A stretch of 64,000 bases of DNA from Bremerella sp. JC817 (GTDB taxonomy: Bacteria > Planctomycetota > Planctomycetia > Pirellulales > Pirellulaceae), in the NCBI RefSeq assembly GCF_040718835.1, contig NZ_JBFEFG010000274.1, positions 898,342-962,341 of the forward strand, read 5' to 3'. A model generated the notes under the pieces. The model was given only the letters and a program-made list of their open reading frames with translations. It had not been told where the DNA came from and made no database searches. Position numbers and translations under genes: made by a program. Positions 36,645-46,479 of the stretch are shown here, in pieces; positions within the stretch are counted from its first letter, which is position 1; each line of letters begins with the position of its first letter.

Positions 36645-38756
36645 TCAGCGATAGATCTTGCGGAAGCTCTCTGGCGATAGTTCTTCGGCTATCGCGTAAG
36701 AACGCTGATCCTGATAGTTATCGCTGGTCACCCCCAGTACCTTGCTGGCGACCTGGACTTGGTGCCCGACGATCGCGGCCGGATGGCACTTGGCGCGGCC
36801 ATCTTGTTCGTTGCCATCCACCAGGTCCCCTAGCACTAACTGCACTTTCTCCCAATCGCCGTAGAAATACTCGTGCAGCAGCGGAACGATCTTCTCCAGA
36901 AAGACGGTCTGCAGTTCGTCGAACGTTCGTACTTTCATCAAGTAAGAGTGCCCGATCGTATGGTCGCGGTCATAAAGAAACTCGATGCGCTGATTCATCC
37001 GGTCGAGCATCAGGTCGAGATGAATCGGACCATCCTCCGTTTCTATCGGCGCGACACGCGTGAGCAGGCTCGGGTCGGGCATGACCTCTTCAAACGAAAA
37101 CCGGCGACGCAATGCTAAATCCAGCAAGGCGATGCTGCGGTCGGCGGTGTTCATCGTGCCAATCAGGTACAGATTATCCGGCACGCCGAACAGGGGTTCG
37201 CTGGGCAGCATCGTATGGGTGTAAGGAAGCTTGACACGCACCCCGTCGATCCATTCGCTAGTCTTCTCATCAAACCGCATTCGCTTGTCAGGCTCAATCA
37301 GCGTGATCAACTCACCAAACACGTTCGAGATATTCGTCCGGTTAATTTCGTCGATGAACAAGGCATAGCTGTTGCCTGGGTCGTCCATCGCCCGCTTGAC
37401 CATTCGCCGGAAGATGCCTGGCTGGACGCAGTAAGCAACCTCGCCAGCGGCATCGCTTTCGGTCTCGTCCATCACCACCGGCTTGATCCCCTCGACAAAG
37501 TCTTCGTAACTATACGACTGGTGGAAGGTGACGAAATCGTATCGCCGGACAACGCTTGGCTGCGGGGTGTAGTCTCGAATTCTGGCCGCCAACTCCTTAA
37601 GCTCCTCCAGGCAGTCGTCCGCCTCATCATGAAGCCGCCAGCGGGTTTGCTTCTCCTTCCAGAACAAGGGAGGTTCACTGTATTTTTGAGCCTGGACCAG
37701 TTCGCAATCGGGGTGACTGTACCTGCGGAGTACATTCCCAACCTTCTGCGTGATCGACGTCTTTCCGTCATTTGCCCCTGCTCGGGCAACTACCGGGTCC
37801 ATCCTGGCAATCTCGGCTACCTTGGCCGTGCCACCATGCAGCAGAAGCGCCAAGGCGATCGCCTCATGCCAGGTCAGCTTGCCACATTGCTCCTCAATAA
37901 ACGCTTCTTTCGTCAGTTCGACCTGCTCGTCCTGGAAGCGTGGAATCAGCTCTTTCAATATGCGGTACGTCTTCCCGGTACCTGGCGGGCCTGCCAGGAT
38001 CAGGTTCAGCGGCAGTTCCTCTGGCGTTTCGCCGGTCGCCGGGTCGGCCTGCGGCTTCTTATCCGAGGCTGCCGGCGTGACCGGAGCCTTGCGGCTTTGA
38101 CTGGCCACGACGAAGGCGAAGCTTTGGAGGTCGATGTTGTCCGTCACGTTCCAGTCGGCAAGTTCGTGCCGAAGCTGTTGGCAGATGTCCAAGACCCGTG
38201 CGTAGGTTTCGACCGTCAGCGGTTTGCCGGTCCCCAGCTTTTTCTCGCCGATCAACCCCAGGAAACGATCGAACTCCTGCGTCTTGATGTAGTAATGCTC
38301 GCCGGGATTCCACAGGAAGAGAAAATAGGTCGAGATCAGTTTCGTATGCGCCGCCGGGCAAGGCCTTTGCTGAAGCCAGTCGAGCAGCGTGCCCAGTGGG
38401 GTCTGCCAGTCGCCCGCGTCGCTCCCCCGCAAGGTCTCCAGAATCAGTTCCAGCAGCATAAAAAAGTCGCCTGGCTCGACCAGCAGCTTCTCTTCGATGT
38501 ACTGTTTGCCGCGCCAGTCGAGAAACTGCGTCCACGCATACGCCTCAAACAGCTTCTGCTTCGCCTCGGCGTCGGTCGTTACCTTGGCTTCGCCCTGGAC
38601 GTACGGCCCCCACACCTCCCGCAACTTCCGCGCGGCTTCTCGCTTGTATTGAATCTCTTCCCGGGCAAAATCTTCTGGCGGGTGGTCGAAGCTTTGGAAG
38701 TCGGGAACATAGCCCAGAAACAACTGCCGGGCCGCCTGAAGTTTTGCCGGGTCCAT
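36645..38756 (-). CDS. mcrB: McrB-type AAA+ GTPase of McrBC
   Basis: 703-residue motor/recognition subunit. Residues 1-245 form an unrecognised N-terminal domain, where target recognition would lie. The AAA+ module has Walker A AGPPGTGKT near 256, Walker B FIDEINR near 470 and the McrB-specific MNTADRS near 535, which in E. coli McrB gives GTP specificity, followed by LDLALRRRFSF. Unlike E. coli McrB there is a long insertion (about 270-400) between Walker A and the FHQSYSYEDFVEGI segment. Starts 76 bases after hsdS on the same strand. Confidence 0.9.
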   Translation of the reverse strand: MDPAKLQAARQLFLGYVPDFQSFDHPPEDFAREEIQYKREAARKLREVWGPYVQGEAKVTTDAEAKQKLFEAYAWTQFLDWRGKQYIEEKLLVEPGDFFMLLELILETLRGSDAGDWQTPLGTLLDWLQQRPCPAAHTKLISTYFLFLWNPGEHYYIKTQEFDRFLGLIGEKKLGTGKPLTVETYARVLDICQQLRHELADWNVTDNIDLQSFAFVVASQSRKAPVTPAASDKKPQADPATGETPEELPLNLILAGPPGTGKTYRILKELIPRFQDEQVELTKEAFIEEQCGKLTWHEAIALALLLHGGTAKVAEIARMDPVVARAGANDGKTSITQKVGNVLRRYSHPDCELVQAQKYSEPPLFWKEKQTRWRLHDEADDCLEELKELAARIRDYTPQPSVVRRYDFVTFHQSYSYEDFVEGIKPVVMDETESDAAGEVAYCVQPGIFRRMVKRAMDDPGNSYALFIDEINRTNISNVFGELITLIEPDKRMRFDEKTSEWIDGVRVKLPYTHTMLPSEPLFGVPDNLYLIGTMNTADRSIALLDLALRRRFSFEEVMPDPSLLTRVAPIETEDGPIHLDLMLDRMNQRIEFLYDRDHTIGHSYLMKVRTFDELQTVFLEKIVPLLHEYFYGDWEKVQLVLGDLVDGNEQDGRAKCHPAAIVGHQVQVASKVLGVTSDNYQDQRSYAIAEELSPESFRKIYR

Positions 38757-38832
38757 GGTGAGGAACTCCCAAGGGAAGGTTCAGTGGTCTATCGCTGGAA
38801 AGCTGGGGCCCGTGCCTGCAGAGTGAACAGGG

Positions 38833-40377
38833 TCACGACGATTGCCCTTCCGGTTGTTTCCGTTTTCGCCGCACAGGCTTCTTGGCTTTCTTGCCGGCAG
38901 CTTCCCGCTGCTCGCGAATGCGGTCTAGCAATACTGAGGCAGGTTCGTCGTTGGGGTCTTGCGGGACGAGTTCACCGCGGAAGGCCTTGGCTAGGATGGA
39001 TTGATCTAGACGGACCAGTTCCTTCTCAGAGAAGCTTTGATGCTGCTCAACGTTGTCTATCAGTTCCATGCCTTCCTGAATAGCGATAGCGATTCTCGCT
39101 TGTTCTAGGCTCGACGGTACTGGAACAGGAAATCGCTTGACTTCACCAACATTGATATGCGGTGAGGCGGCCCCTTGTATCTTACTTTTGACTCGGTCTA
39201 GAAAGACGTATGGGCTATTAAGCCAATTCATGACGAATGACGCTGTGATTTCCAATGTTGGTCGCATCACCATCATTCTTTGTCCTAAGCAAAGCTGGGT
39301 GTCATCAGGTATTTGACAAGCAATGCCTAAGATTCCGCCTTCTCGGCTGTAAAGAATATCGCCAGGCTCAGGCGTAAGCCTAGCTACTCGCTCTTCAAAG
39401 GTTTTCTCGGATACAAAACGCGCGTTGGTCAGATCGAGTCTTCCTGGTCGAAACTCTGTGGTACGAACACACAGCTTGCCAGAATCCGTCCACTTGGGAG
39501 TTGAGTGAGGACAATCGACGATATTCGTACACAGTTCTTCCATGGCTCCCCAGCACCAACCCTCAGGCAGTTCCGGCAACTCCGAATCATCCACCGGTTC
39601 CGGCTCTTGATACTTCTCCTTCCAACCCTTGGGCGGCTTTTTGCCTTTGGCTTCGTACTTGGCCAGTTCGGCTTGTTCCCATCGCTCGCGGCGTTCTTGG
39701 CGGATGCGGGCCAGAAGCTGGCTGGCGGGTTCAACGTCGGGGTTTTCGGCTCGCCAGTCGGCGGTCAGGTCACCGCGGAACGCCGCGGCCAGCAGGCTTT
39801 GGCGGAACTGCTCCAGCAGCGGTCCCACCTCCGAAAGCGCCTCCCGAGCCTTCCGGCTCCGCTCCTGCAGGGCTTCGATCTTGGCGACGATGCGACGTTG
39901 TTCTTTTGTTGGCGCTATTGGGATTTCAAATCCCTTCATACGAGAAGCGGACAATTCTTTAAAGGTTGTCCCGCTAGATATAGACTCGGCATACTCCTTC
40001 GAAGCAAGCAGATAATGCCTGACAAACTCTGGAATTAAGTCATCTCCCAATACCAAATTCTTGAAACCTTGGTTGGTCGCAATTGGGTTTTCAGCGATTG
40101 CGCAATAGCCAATTGGGGCACGCGAAGTATACAAGACGGTTCCCTTGGGTAGGACCTTAGCGCTAGATTTCGCTAGGCCAACCTCGGATAGGCTTCGCTT
40201 TCCCCTCGCAATATAGGCATCCTGATATCCGGTTAGATCGGCCGGAGTGATCCAAGGGGTCCCTTGGGAGGTGAAGTTGTTATCGTCTTTTGATGGTGGT
40301 GTTCCACCGCCAACGACTTCCGCAATCTCACCAGCATTCGTCCACTTCCAGCTATCCGGAATATCCCAGCGAATCAT
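38833..40377 (-). CDS. hsdS: Type I restriction specificity subunit HsdS
   Basis: 514 residues that select the DNA target. Two target-recognition domains (about 1-150 and 285-430) alternate with two helical spacers (KEQRRIVAKIEALQERSRKAREAL near 160; LEQARIAIAIQEGMELID near 425). The first TRD begins with WKWTNAGEIAEVVGGGTPP. The C-terminus has an FRGELVPQDPNDEPAS segment that repeats the FRGDLTADWR motif of the first spacer. Its ATG overlaps the hsdM stop (ATGA), indicating coupled translation. Confidence 0.92.
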   Translation of the reverse strand: MIRWDIPDSWKWTNAGEIAEVVGGGTPPSKDDNNFTSQGTPWITPADLTGYQDAYIARGKRSLSEVGLAKSSAKVLPKGTVLYTSRAPIGYCAIAENPIATNQGFKNLVLGDDLIPEFVRHYLLASKEYAESISSGTTFKELSASRMKGFEIPIAPTKEQRRIVAKIEALQERSRKAREALSEVGPLLEQFRQSLLAAAFRGDLTADWRAENPDVEPASQLLARIRQERRERWEQAELAKYEAKGKKPPKGWKEKYQEPEPVDDSELPELPEGWCWGAMEELCTNIVDCPHSTPKWTDSGKLCVRTTEFRPGRLDLTNARFVSEKTFEERVARLTPEPGDILYSREGGILGIACQIPDDTQLCLGQRMMVMRPTLEITASFVMNWLNSPYVFLDRVKSKIQGAASPHINVGEVKRFPVPVPSSLEQARIAIAIQEGMELIDNVEQHQSFSEKELVRLDQSILAKAFRGELVPQDPNDEPASVLLDRIREQREAAGKKAKKPVRRKRKQPEGQSS

Positions 40378-41804
40378 TCGCTTATCTCTCCACCTTCAAG
40401 AATCGCGGTGAGCGCATCCATCTCTTCCATCGCCGTCTGCAGTCGTTCGCGAATCATTGCCGCAATCTCTTCCGGTCCCGGCAATTCCTCATGGTTTCCG
40501 GCGTCCTCGTCTTTCAACCAGTTAATGTCGAGGTTATCGCCTCGCTTGGCAATCTGCTCGCGGGTGAAGCAGCGGAAGCGGCCTTCTTCGCCTTGGTCGG
40601 TTCGTTTGCTGGTGCCGTCGGGCTTTTTGCCGTAGCACTTCTCGAACTCGACGAAGTGGGCGTGCGTGAGGGGAGTTCGTTTGCCGAAGGCAGGCATGTT
40701 GGCTCGCAGGTCGTAGACCCAGACCTGCTTGGTGTTGCCGTCGTCGGTCTTGCCGCGGGTGAAGAAGAGGACGTTTGTCTTGACTCCCTGGGCGTAGAAG
40801 ATGCCGGTGGGGAGCCGCAGGATGGTGTGCAGGTGGCACTTCTCCATCAGGTCGGCCCGGATCCGGGTGCCGGTTCCTTCCTCGAACAGCACGTTATCCG
40901 GCAGGACCACCGCGGCCCGGCCGCCGGGCTTGAGCGTGCGGTAGATATGCTGCAGGAAGGCAAGCTGCTTGTTGCCGGTGACGAAGGTGAAATCGTCCCG
41001 CGTCGGCTTTCCGCCACCCCGCTTGGTACCGAAGGGAGGATTGGTGAGCACGACATCCGCCTTGGGCAGGCCGGCCCCTTGCGGCGAAAGGGTATCCCCC
41101 AGCACCAGGTCGCTATCGATCCCGTGTAGCATGGCGTTCATCAGCAGCAGGCGGTGGGTATCAGGCACCAGCTCGACCCCGACAAACGCCTGGCGACGCT
41201 GAAAGTCTTGCAGCTTCTGCGGCAGGTCGAACAGGTCGTCGGTCTGGGCCTTGATATAGCGATCGGCCTGAACGAGAAAGCCCCCGGTCCCGGCGGCGGG
41301 GTCCTGAACGATCTCGCCAGCCTGAGGCTTGAGACAGTTGACCATGCACTCGATCAGCGGCCGGGGCGTGAAGTACTGCCCGGCCCCCGACTTCTTCTCG
41401 CTGGCGTTACGCTCGAGCAGCCCTTCGTAAAGATCACCCAGCCCTTCTTCCCGAGCCGAGTACCAATCGAGTTTATCGATATCAGTCACGATGCGGGCCA
41501 GGTTTTTCGGCTGACGCAGGGCCGTATTGGCGTCATGAAACACGGCCTGCACGCGGCCGGAACCTTCATTCCCCAAATGCACGAGCAGGGCCCGGTAAAA
41601 CGCCAGCTGATCAACCCCATCGAGCTTCACTAGGTCGTCCCAGCGGTACCCCTTAGGCAGCATCGACTCCTGGCTGGTCTCTTTCATCATCTTGAGAAAG
41701 AGGAGGTAGGTGAGCTCGGTGACGTACTCGTGATAGGTGATGCCGTCGTCGCGGAGGACGTGGCAGAGGTTCCAGAGCTTGGCGACGATGTCTTGGGTGT
41801 TCAT
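40374..41804 (-). CDS. hsdM: Type I DNA adenine methyltransferase HsdM
   Basis: 476-residue N6-adenine methyltransferase. Helical N-terminal domain (YVTELTYLLFLKMM), then the SAM-binding DPAAGTGGF near residue 167 and the catalytic NPPFGTK near 253. GAGQYFTPRPL precedes the SAM motif, as is normal in HsdM. ATG at 41804 is used; a TTG codon directly before it is not needed. Sixteen bases separate it from the TIR-like gene. Confidence 0.93.
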   Translation of the reverse strand: MNTQDIVAKLWNLCHVLRDDGITYHEYVTELTYLLFLKMMKETSQESMLPKGYRWDDLVKLDGVDQLAFYRALLVHLGNEGSGRVQAVFHDANTALRQPKNLARIVTDIDKLDWYSAREEGLGDLYEGLLERNASEKKSGAGQYFTPRPLIECMVNCLKPQAGEIVQDPAAGTGGFLVQADRYIKAQTDDLFDLPQKLQDFQRRQAFVGVELVPDTHRLLLMNAMLHGIDSDLVLGDTLSPQGAGLPKADVVLTNPPFGTKRGGGKPTRDDFTFVTGNKQLAFLQHIYRTLKPGGRAAVVLPDNVLFEEGTGTRIRADLMEKCHLHTILRLPTGIFYAQGVKTNVLFFTRGKTDDGNTKQVWVYDLRANMPAFGKRTPLTHAHFVEFEKCYGKKPDGTSKRTDQGEEGRFRCFTREQIAKRGDNLDINWLKDEDAGNHEELPGPEEIAAMIRERLQTAMEEMDALTAILEGGEISE

Positions 41805-41820
41805 CAATACTCAATAACAA

Positions 41821-42873
41821 TTAGGTGCCTGTTCCCGTTCCGGTTTCTCCGTATATCGGGCCACGTCGCTGAGTGCGTCTTCCGATCCGGTCGAGGTATT
41901 CCTGTGCACGATTGTCGTTTGCTTCAAGGGCTTGCCGAAAATAGCTTTCGGCGGTCGAATACTCTCCGACGGCATAATAGCAAATACCCAGATGAAAAAG
42001 GATTCCTCCTGATTTATCGTCGTCCGCTTCTTCCAGCAGGAGATTCCAAATACTGATGGATTCGTACAACTTACCAAGCTTCATTAGCGAAAGTGCCAGG
42101 ACCTTGCGTTCGCCGAAATCTTTTGGCTTTTGAAGGCGATTGACAACCTTCACGTATTTGCCTTCTTGGTAGAGTTGCCACCAATCTTGTGATTGAAGGC
42201 TCGAATCCGAAGGATCAATTGTCTCCGACTTCGTCGCGTCACGAACGATCGTCTGTTTCGACTTCGCTCCGCGAAATGCCTTGACCAACTTTCTTAGTTC
42301 TCGCTCTAGACTTCCCGAAAGATCCAAGCGATCGTAGTTGGAAATCAACAAGTCAGCGTTGTCTGAAAACATCTTGCATACCTCAAGCTTCGGATTGAGA
42401 ATCCTAGCTCGTTGTCCGTCGACCGTGGGAACCGCCAATGGTTCGGGGTAGAGGTTGCGGACGAGAACGGTTGCATTCTTTTCTGCGAAACAAACAATCG
42501 ATGGAGCGTCGGCTTCCTTGCCATCCTCTGTCGCACTCTTATTTTTTTGTTTGAATTGGTGCCAGCCATACGCGAATCCAAGTTCATAGATTACGTTTGG
42601 CCGCAATCCATCCAGCAAGCAAAGCACTAAATCCGCGTCAAAAATCTCACGATGAAGGTTTTCACGAAGTGTCAGCCCTGGCGTAAATACCTTCTCGTCG
42701 ACTCTTACCTCAAATCCCTCGTCGCCAAGTACTCGTTCCATGATTCGGATGACGTCATTGATGTATTCAACGCCATCCATGATCGGTGGATATAGCGATG
42801 CGGACGGACTATGCCAAGGACGCACTAGAAAAATCTTGTACTCTTTCTCTGCATATGAACTAATGCGAGCCAT
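41821..42873 (-). CDS. TIR-like/TPR protein inside the type I RM operon
   Basis: 350 residues in two parts. The N-terminal ~170 residues form an alpha/beta domain (YKIFLVRPWHS; a regulatory-looking FTPGLTLRENLHREI; then ADLVLCLLDGLRPNVIYELGFAYG near 77-101). The ADLVL..PNVxYELG pattern is that of predicted TIR-like/nucleoside-deoxyribosyltransferase-like domains, with the Glu near residue 96 in the expected catalytic place. The C-terminal ~130 residues contain TPR-like helices (GKLYESISIWNLLLEEA, then GICYYAVGEYSTAESYFRQAL). NAD- or nucleotide-degrading abortive defence is a reasonable hypothesis for such an architecture, not demonstrated here. Twenty-one bases after hsdR and 16 before hsdM, same strand. 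Confidence 0.65.
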   Translation of the reverse strand: MARISSYAEKEYKIFLVRPWHSPSASLYPPIMDGVEYINDVIRIMERVLGDEGFEVRVDEKVFTPGLTLRENLHREIFDADLVLCLLDGLRPNVIYELGFAYGWHQFKQKNKSATEDGKEADAPSIVCFAEKNATVLVRNLYPEPLAVPTVDGQRARILNPKLEVCKMFSDNADLLISNYDRLDLSGSLERELRKLVKAFRGAKSKQTIVRDATKSETIDPSDSSLQSQDWWQLYQEGKYVKVVNRLQKPKDFGERKVLALSLMKLGKLYESISIWNLLLEEADDDKSGGILFHLGICYYAVGEYSTAESYFRQALEANDNRAQEYLDRIGRRTQRRGPIYGETGTGTGT

Positions 42874-42894
42874 TACTGCTCTCCTCTTGATGCG

Positions 42895-45800
42895 TCACGT
42901 TGCCGACTCCCATATCTTATCCGCAATCTGCCGAAGTACGTTTTGCAACGCACCATTAAAGATTTTATTCAACCTCTCAAGCCCACCCTGCTGCTTAAAC
43001 TGCCCGGCATCCAGGGCCTCGCGGTCGACGATCACTTCCTGTTCGAGTTGCTTTCCAATTCGCTCAAGCCACTTCCGCTGAGGTGGCGTCCAGGGCTGGC
43101 TTTCCATGATTTGTTTCATAGCGGCTTGAACGCGTTCTTTGTGGGCCACCAGGGGCTGGCCGCAGGCGACGTGGCGGATGTAGCCGATGATGGTGGCGGC
43201 GATGTCCTGGTTGGTGGTTTCGCGCCAGGCTGTGCGGAGGTTGGCTTCGGTGAAGCCTGCCTCGTCGAGGGCCAGGCGAAGTTCACGAAGCTGAGTTCGG
43301 GTCAGGTCGCGGGGACGCTGCGTCACGATCAGCAGCGCCGGCAGGTCGTCGAGGTGCTGGGTGACGTAGTCGCGGAACGCTTCGAGGTAGTCTTCCGGCT
43401 TCTTCGCCGTGCCATAGCCCCGTTCAACGCTGCGGAGTTCGTCTTCGTGATCGGAAACCACGAACCGGGTCCCGCCCCGGCGAACGTCGTCCAAAATGGT
43501 ACCGGTGCTTTTGCGTTCGCGGAACCAGTCGGCCAGCGATTTGGGGGATGAATTTTTCAGGTGGTCGATCAGTTCGCGCTGGCTCATCCCGGTGGCCGCT
43601 TCCAGGCGTTCCTTTTGGCTGTCGGAGAGCTTCTTACGCTGCAGCTTGGCGATGAGCTGGTCTTTGACCTGGGCCTGGTACGCCTCATCGTCGATCGTGC
43701 ACAGTTCTTCCACCAACTGCTCGAACGAGATGCTGGGCTGGGTGACGACCGGCTTCATCTGGCTGACCTGCTGAAGGCCCGAGTAGAGATCGACCGCATC
43801 GAAAATCTGGAACCGCTGTTTGTCATCGCCGGGGGCGTACAGGTCGGCGCAAAGCCGGGTGGCCCGGCCGAGCATCTGCTCGAACAGGATGCGGCTCTTA
43901 ACGCGACGGAGGAACACTAGGTTGCAGATCGCCGGGACATCGATCCCGGTGGTGAGCAGGTCGACCGTGACAACGATATTGGGCCGCTGCTCGTTCTTGT
44001 ACCGGCGAATGAGCTGCAGTGGTTTGTCGGAGCTGCCGGTGATTTTCATGATGGTGTCATCGTAAATCGGCCCGTAGGCCTCGGCGAACGTTTCCTTCAA
44101 GATTCGAACGACCATATCGGCATGCAGGTCGTTGACGCAGAAGACAAGCGTCTTGCCGGGAAGCGTGGGATCGATGTGGTCGGTCAGGGCTTTGCAAACT
44201 TCGCGGTTGAAGTTCTCGGTAAGGACCTGCCGATTGAAGGCGTCGACCTCGAAGTTGACCTCGTCAGGCGTGTTGAACAGTTCCAACTGGTTGGTCTGCG
44301 AGTCGATGATCTTCATCTCCTCGCCTTTGTTCCAGAGGATGCCGTCTTGGGAAAGCTTCGTGCGAATCTGGTAAGGGGGCTCGTGATCGACCAGCCAGCC
44401 ATCGATCACGGCCTGGCGGTACGAGTATTGATAGATGGGAGGGCCGAAGATCTCGGTGGTGTGCAGGGCCGGGGTGGCGGTCAGGCCGATGCGGACGGCG
44501 TCGAAATGATCGATCACGCGGCGATACTTCGAGATGTATTCCGCTTCGCTGCGAAACTCAAGCTCGGAATCGCTCATTTCCTGATCGAGATTGTAGCCGC
44601 GGTGACATTCATCGATGACGATGCAGTCGTACCAGTCGACCGGCACCGGCGGGGAGTTTTCATCGGGATAGAGCAGCCGCTTGACCATGCCCTGGACGGT
44701 GGCAATGTGCAGCTTGGTCTCGGTATCGGGCCGCAGGTCGCCCAGTTGCTTCACGTCGTAGATATCGGAGAACGACTGATAGTTTTCCAGCCGCAGGTCT
44801 TGCAGGGCATCGCCGGTCTGGTGCCCCAGGGCACTCCGATCGACCAGGAACAGCACACGGCGGAAACGGCCTGCCTTGATCAACCGGTAGATGAGGCCGA
44901 TGCAGGTCCGCGTCTTGCCGGTGCCGGTCGCCATAGCGACGAGCATCTCGCGTCCCCCTTCCCGTATGCGTTTTTCGACGGCACGGATGGCTTCGGCCTG
45001 GTAGTCACGCAGGGGAAGGTAATCGATCGACTCCGTCTCCAGGCGATGCTCGGCGGATTCGATATCCTGGGCGAGCATCTGCGTGAGGCCTTCGGGCGTG
45101 TACCAGGCCTCCAAGGCACGCGGATGGTTATAGGTCTTGCGGGCGTCCTGAAACCAGATGCCGCTCAGCTCTTGAATCTGCCGAAGGTACGGGCGTCCGT
45201 TCGTCGAGAAAAGGAACGGGACCTGGCATGTTTCCCAGGGGCCGCCGTTGGGCTCTTGCGATGGTTCGCCGCGAAAGCCTTGGCTGTAACGCTTCGCCTG
45301 GACGATCGCACTGGCGCAGTTTTTATTGGAACGCTTGGCTTCGATCACCGCCACTGGCTTCAAGCCAGCGAACAGGCAGTAGTCGGCCGGACCATTCTGG
45401 GTGGGCCACTCGGCGATTGCCAGGTTGCGGCCTTTGACAGGCCGGGCACCGGCGGAGTGGCGAAGGGAATCGGTATCGGCTTCCCAGCCTGCGGCACGAA
45501 GCTGTGAATCGATGAGGCGACGCGTGGTGACTTCGTCCAGATCGACTTGTTCGGCCTGTTGATGGGCAGCCTGAACGACCGCTTCCTGTTCGGCAGGCGG
45601 CTTGGCGGCAGCGGCGACCTGAATCGCTTCCAGCTTCTTTTGAAACGCCTTTTCCTGCTCGACAAGAAGTTGCTCGGTCTCTGCGGCCAGTTCCAGAGCG
45701 GCGGCCTGCTGCTGGTATGCCTGCTCCACGCGAAGCTCTGCTTCCTGGAGCCGTTTGGCGTGCTCCTCGGCCGTGGCGATCGCCCCTTGGGACTGCTCCT

Positions 45801-46320
45801 GCGATTGGACGAGCATTTCGCGCAGGCGAGCCAGTTCCTGCGTGAGTTCCTGCTCGGCCAGGACCGGATCCGGAGGAGGCACAAACGCGGGACGCTTGAA
45901 ATTGCGATCGCGACCGAAACTGGCCTGAAACCATACGGCCAGTTTGTGAGCCATCCGTAGCTGATGGAGGGCCTCGCGCCGATCGCCGGCAGGAGTATGG
46001 GCGGCCGAGTTGCCAGCGAGCCGAAGGCCGTCGAATAGCTGCTTGACCTCACTGGTAATCACCCGACCATCGCGAAGCATTCCGACGATTTGCGAGAAAG
46101 GGTCCCGCTCGGTCACAGCGAAAGCAGAATAGGCCGCGGCTTGCCTGGCCAGGTTCTCGCCGAACAACCGCAGCTTGAACAAGGCCGCATTGGCATCGTC
46201 AAAGACGTACCTCTCCGCAAAAGCTGCGGTCCGAACCAGCATCGAATCGTGCTCTGCAAGGAAGGCAAAGTTGGGTGAATGCGAGAGAGGTGGGTTCATT
46301 CCAAGGCTAAAGACGGGCAT
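42895..46320 (-). CDS. hsdR: Type I restriction endonuclease subunit HsdR
   Basis: 1141-residue motor and nuclease. An N-terminal DUF4145-like domain (residues 25-135) is followed by a long coiled coil (about 155-265). The PD-(D/E)xK nuclease core contains DYCLFAGLKPVAVIEAKRSN near 327. The SF2 helicase has Walker A ATGTGKT near 462, DECH near 567 and LLTTGIDVPAICNLVFLR in the second RecA domain. It is first in the minus-strand operon. ATG at 46302 (MNPPLSHSP) is an alternative start; neither has a strong ribosome site. Confidence 0.92.
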   Translation of the reverse strand: MPVFSLGMNPPLSHSPNFAFLAEHDSMLVRTAAFAERYVFDDANAALFKLRLFGENLARQAAAYSAFAVTERDPFSQIVGMLRDGRVITSEVKQLFDGLRLAGNSAAHTPAGDRREALHQLRMAHKLAVWFQASFGRDRNFKRPAFVPPPDPVLAEQELTQELARLREMLVQSQEQSQGAIATAEEHAKRLQEAELRVEQAYQQQAAALELAAETEQLLVEQEKAFQKKLEAIQVAAAAKPPAEQEAVVQAAHQQAEQVDLDEVTTRRLIDSQLRAAGWEADTDSLRHSAGARPVKGRNLAIAEWPTQNGPADYCLFAGLKPVAVIEAKRSNKNCASAIVQAKRYSQGFRGEPSQEPNGGPWETCQVPFLFSTNGRPYLRQIQELSGIWFQDARKTYNHPRALEAWYTPEGLTQMLAQDIESAEHRLETESIDYLPLRDYQAEAIRAVEKRIREGGREMLVAMATGTGKTRTCIGLIYRLIKAGRFRRVLFLVDRSALGHQTGDALQDLRLENYQSFSDIYDVKQLGDLRPDTETKLHIATVQGMVKRLLYPDENSPPVPVDWYDCIVIDECHRGYNLDQEMSDSELEFRSEAEYISKYRRVIDHFDAVRIGLTATPALHTTEIFGPPIYQYSYRQAVIDGWLVDHEPPYQIRTKLSQDGILWNKGEEMKIIDSQTNQLELFNTPDEVNFEVDAFNRQVLTENFNREVCKALTDHIDPTLPGKTLVFCVNDLHADMVVRILKETFAEAYGPIYDDTIMKITGSSDKPLQLIRRYKNEQRPNIVVTVDLLTTGIDVPAICNLVFLRRVKSRILFEQMLGRATRLCADLYAPGDDKQRFQIFDAVDLYSGLQQVSQMKPVVTQPSISFEQLVEELCTIDDEAYQAQVKDQLIAKLQRKKLSDSQKERLEAATGMSQRELIDHLKNSSPKSLADWFRERKSTGTILDDVRRGGTRFVVSDHEDELRSVERGYGTAKKPEDYLEAFRDYVTQHLDDLPALLIVTQRPRDLTRTQLRELRLALDEAGFTEANLRTAWRETTNQDIAATIIGYIRHVACGQPLVAHKERVQAAMKQIMESQPWTPPQRKWLERIGKQLEQEVIVDREALDAGQFKQQGGLERLNKIFNGALQNVLRQIADKIWESAT

Positions 46321-46479
46321 TTCGAATGAAAAGAAGTCCGAGCAGATCGAGAGAAACAGCCCGGGCCAACCCGTCCCCCTCGATAGCAGGCCTATCTAGA
46401 TTAGCAGACGGGACAGTGCCGCTCAAGAATTGACAAGAATGGGCAGGTAAGTAAATCGAATGTCGGGAGATTCACGAGC

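Noticed and set aside
37215..39083. 622-residue plus-strand frame
   Set aside because: Antisense to mcrB, whose AAA+ motifs are complete on the minus strand.
44122..45507. 461-residue plus-strand frame
   Set aside because: Antisense to hsdR helicase domain; no motifs of its own.
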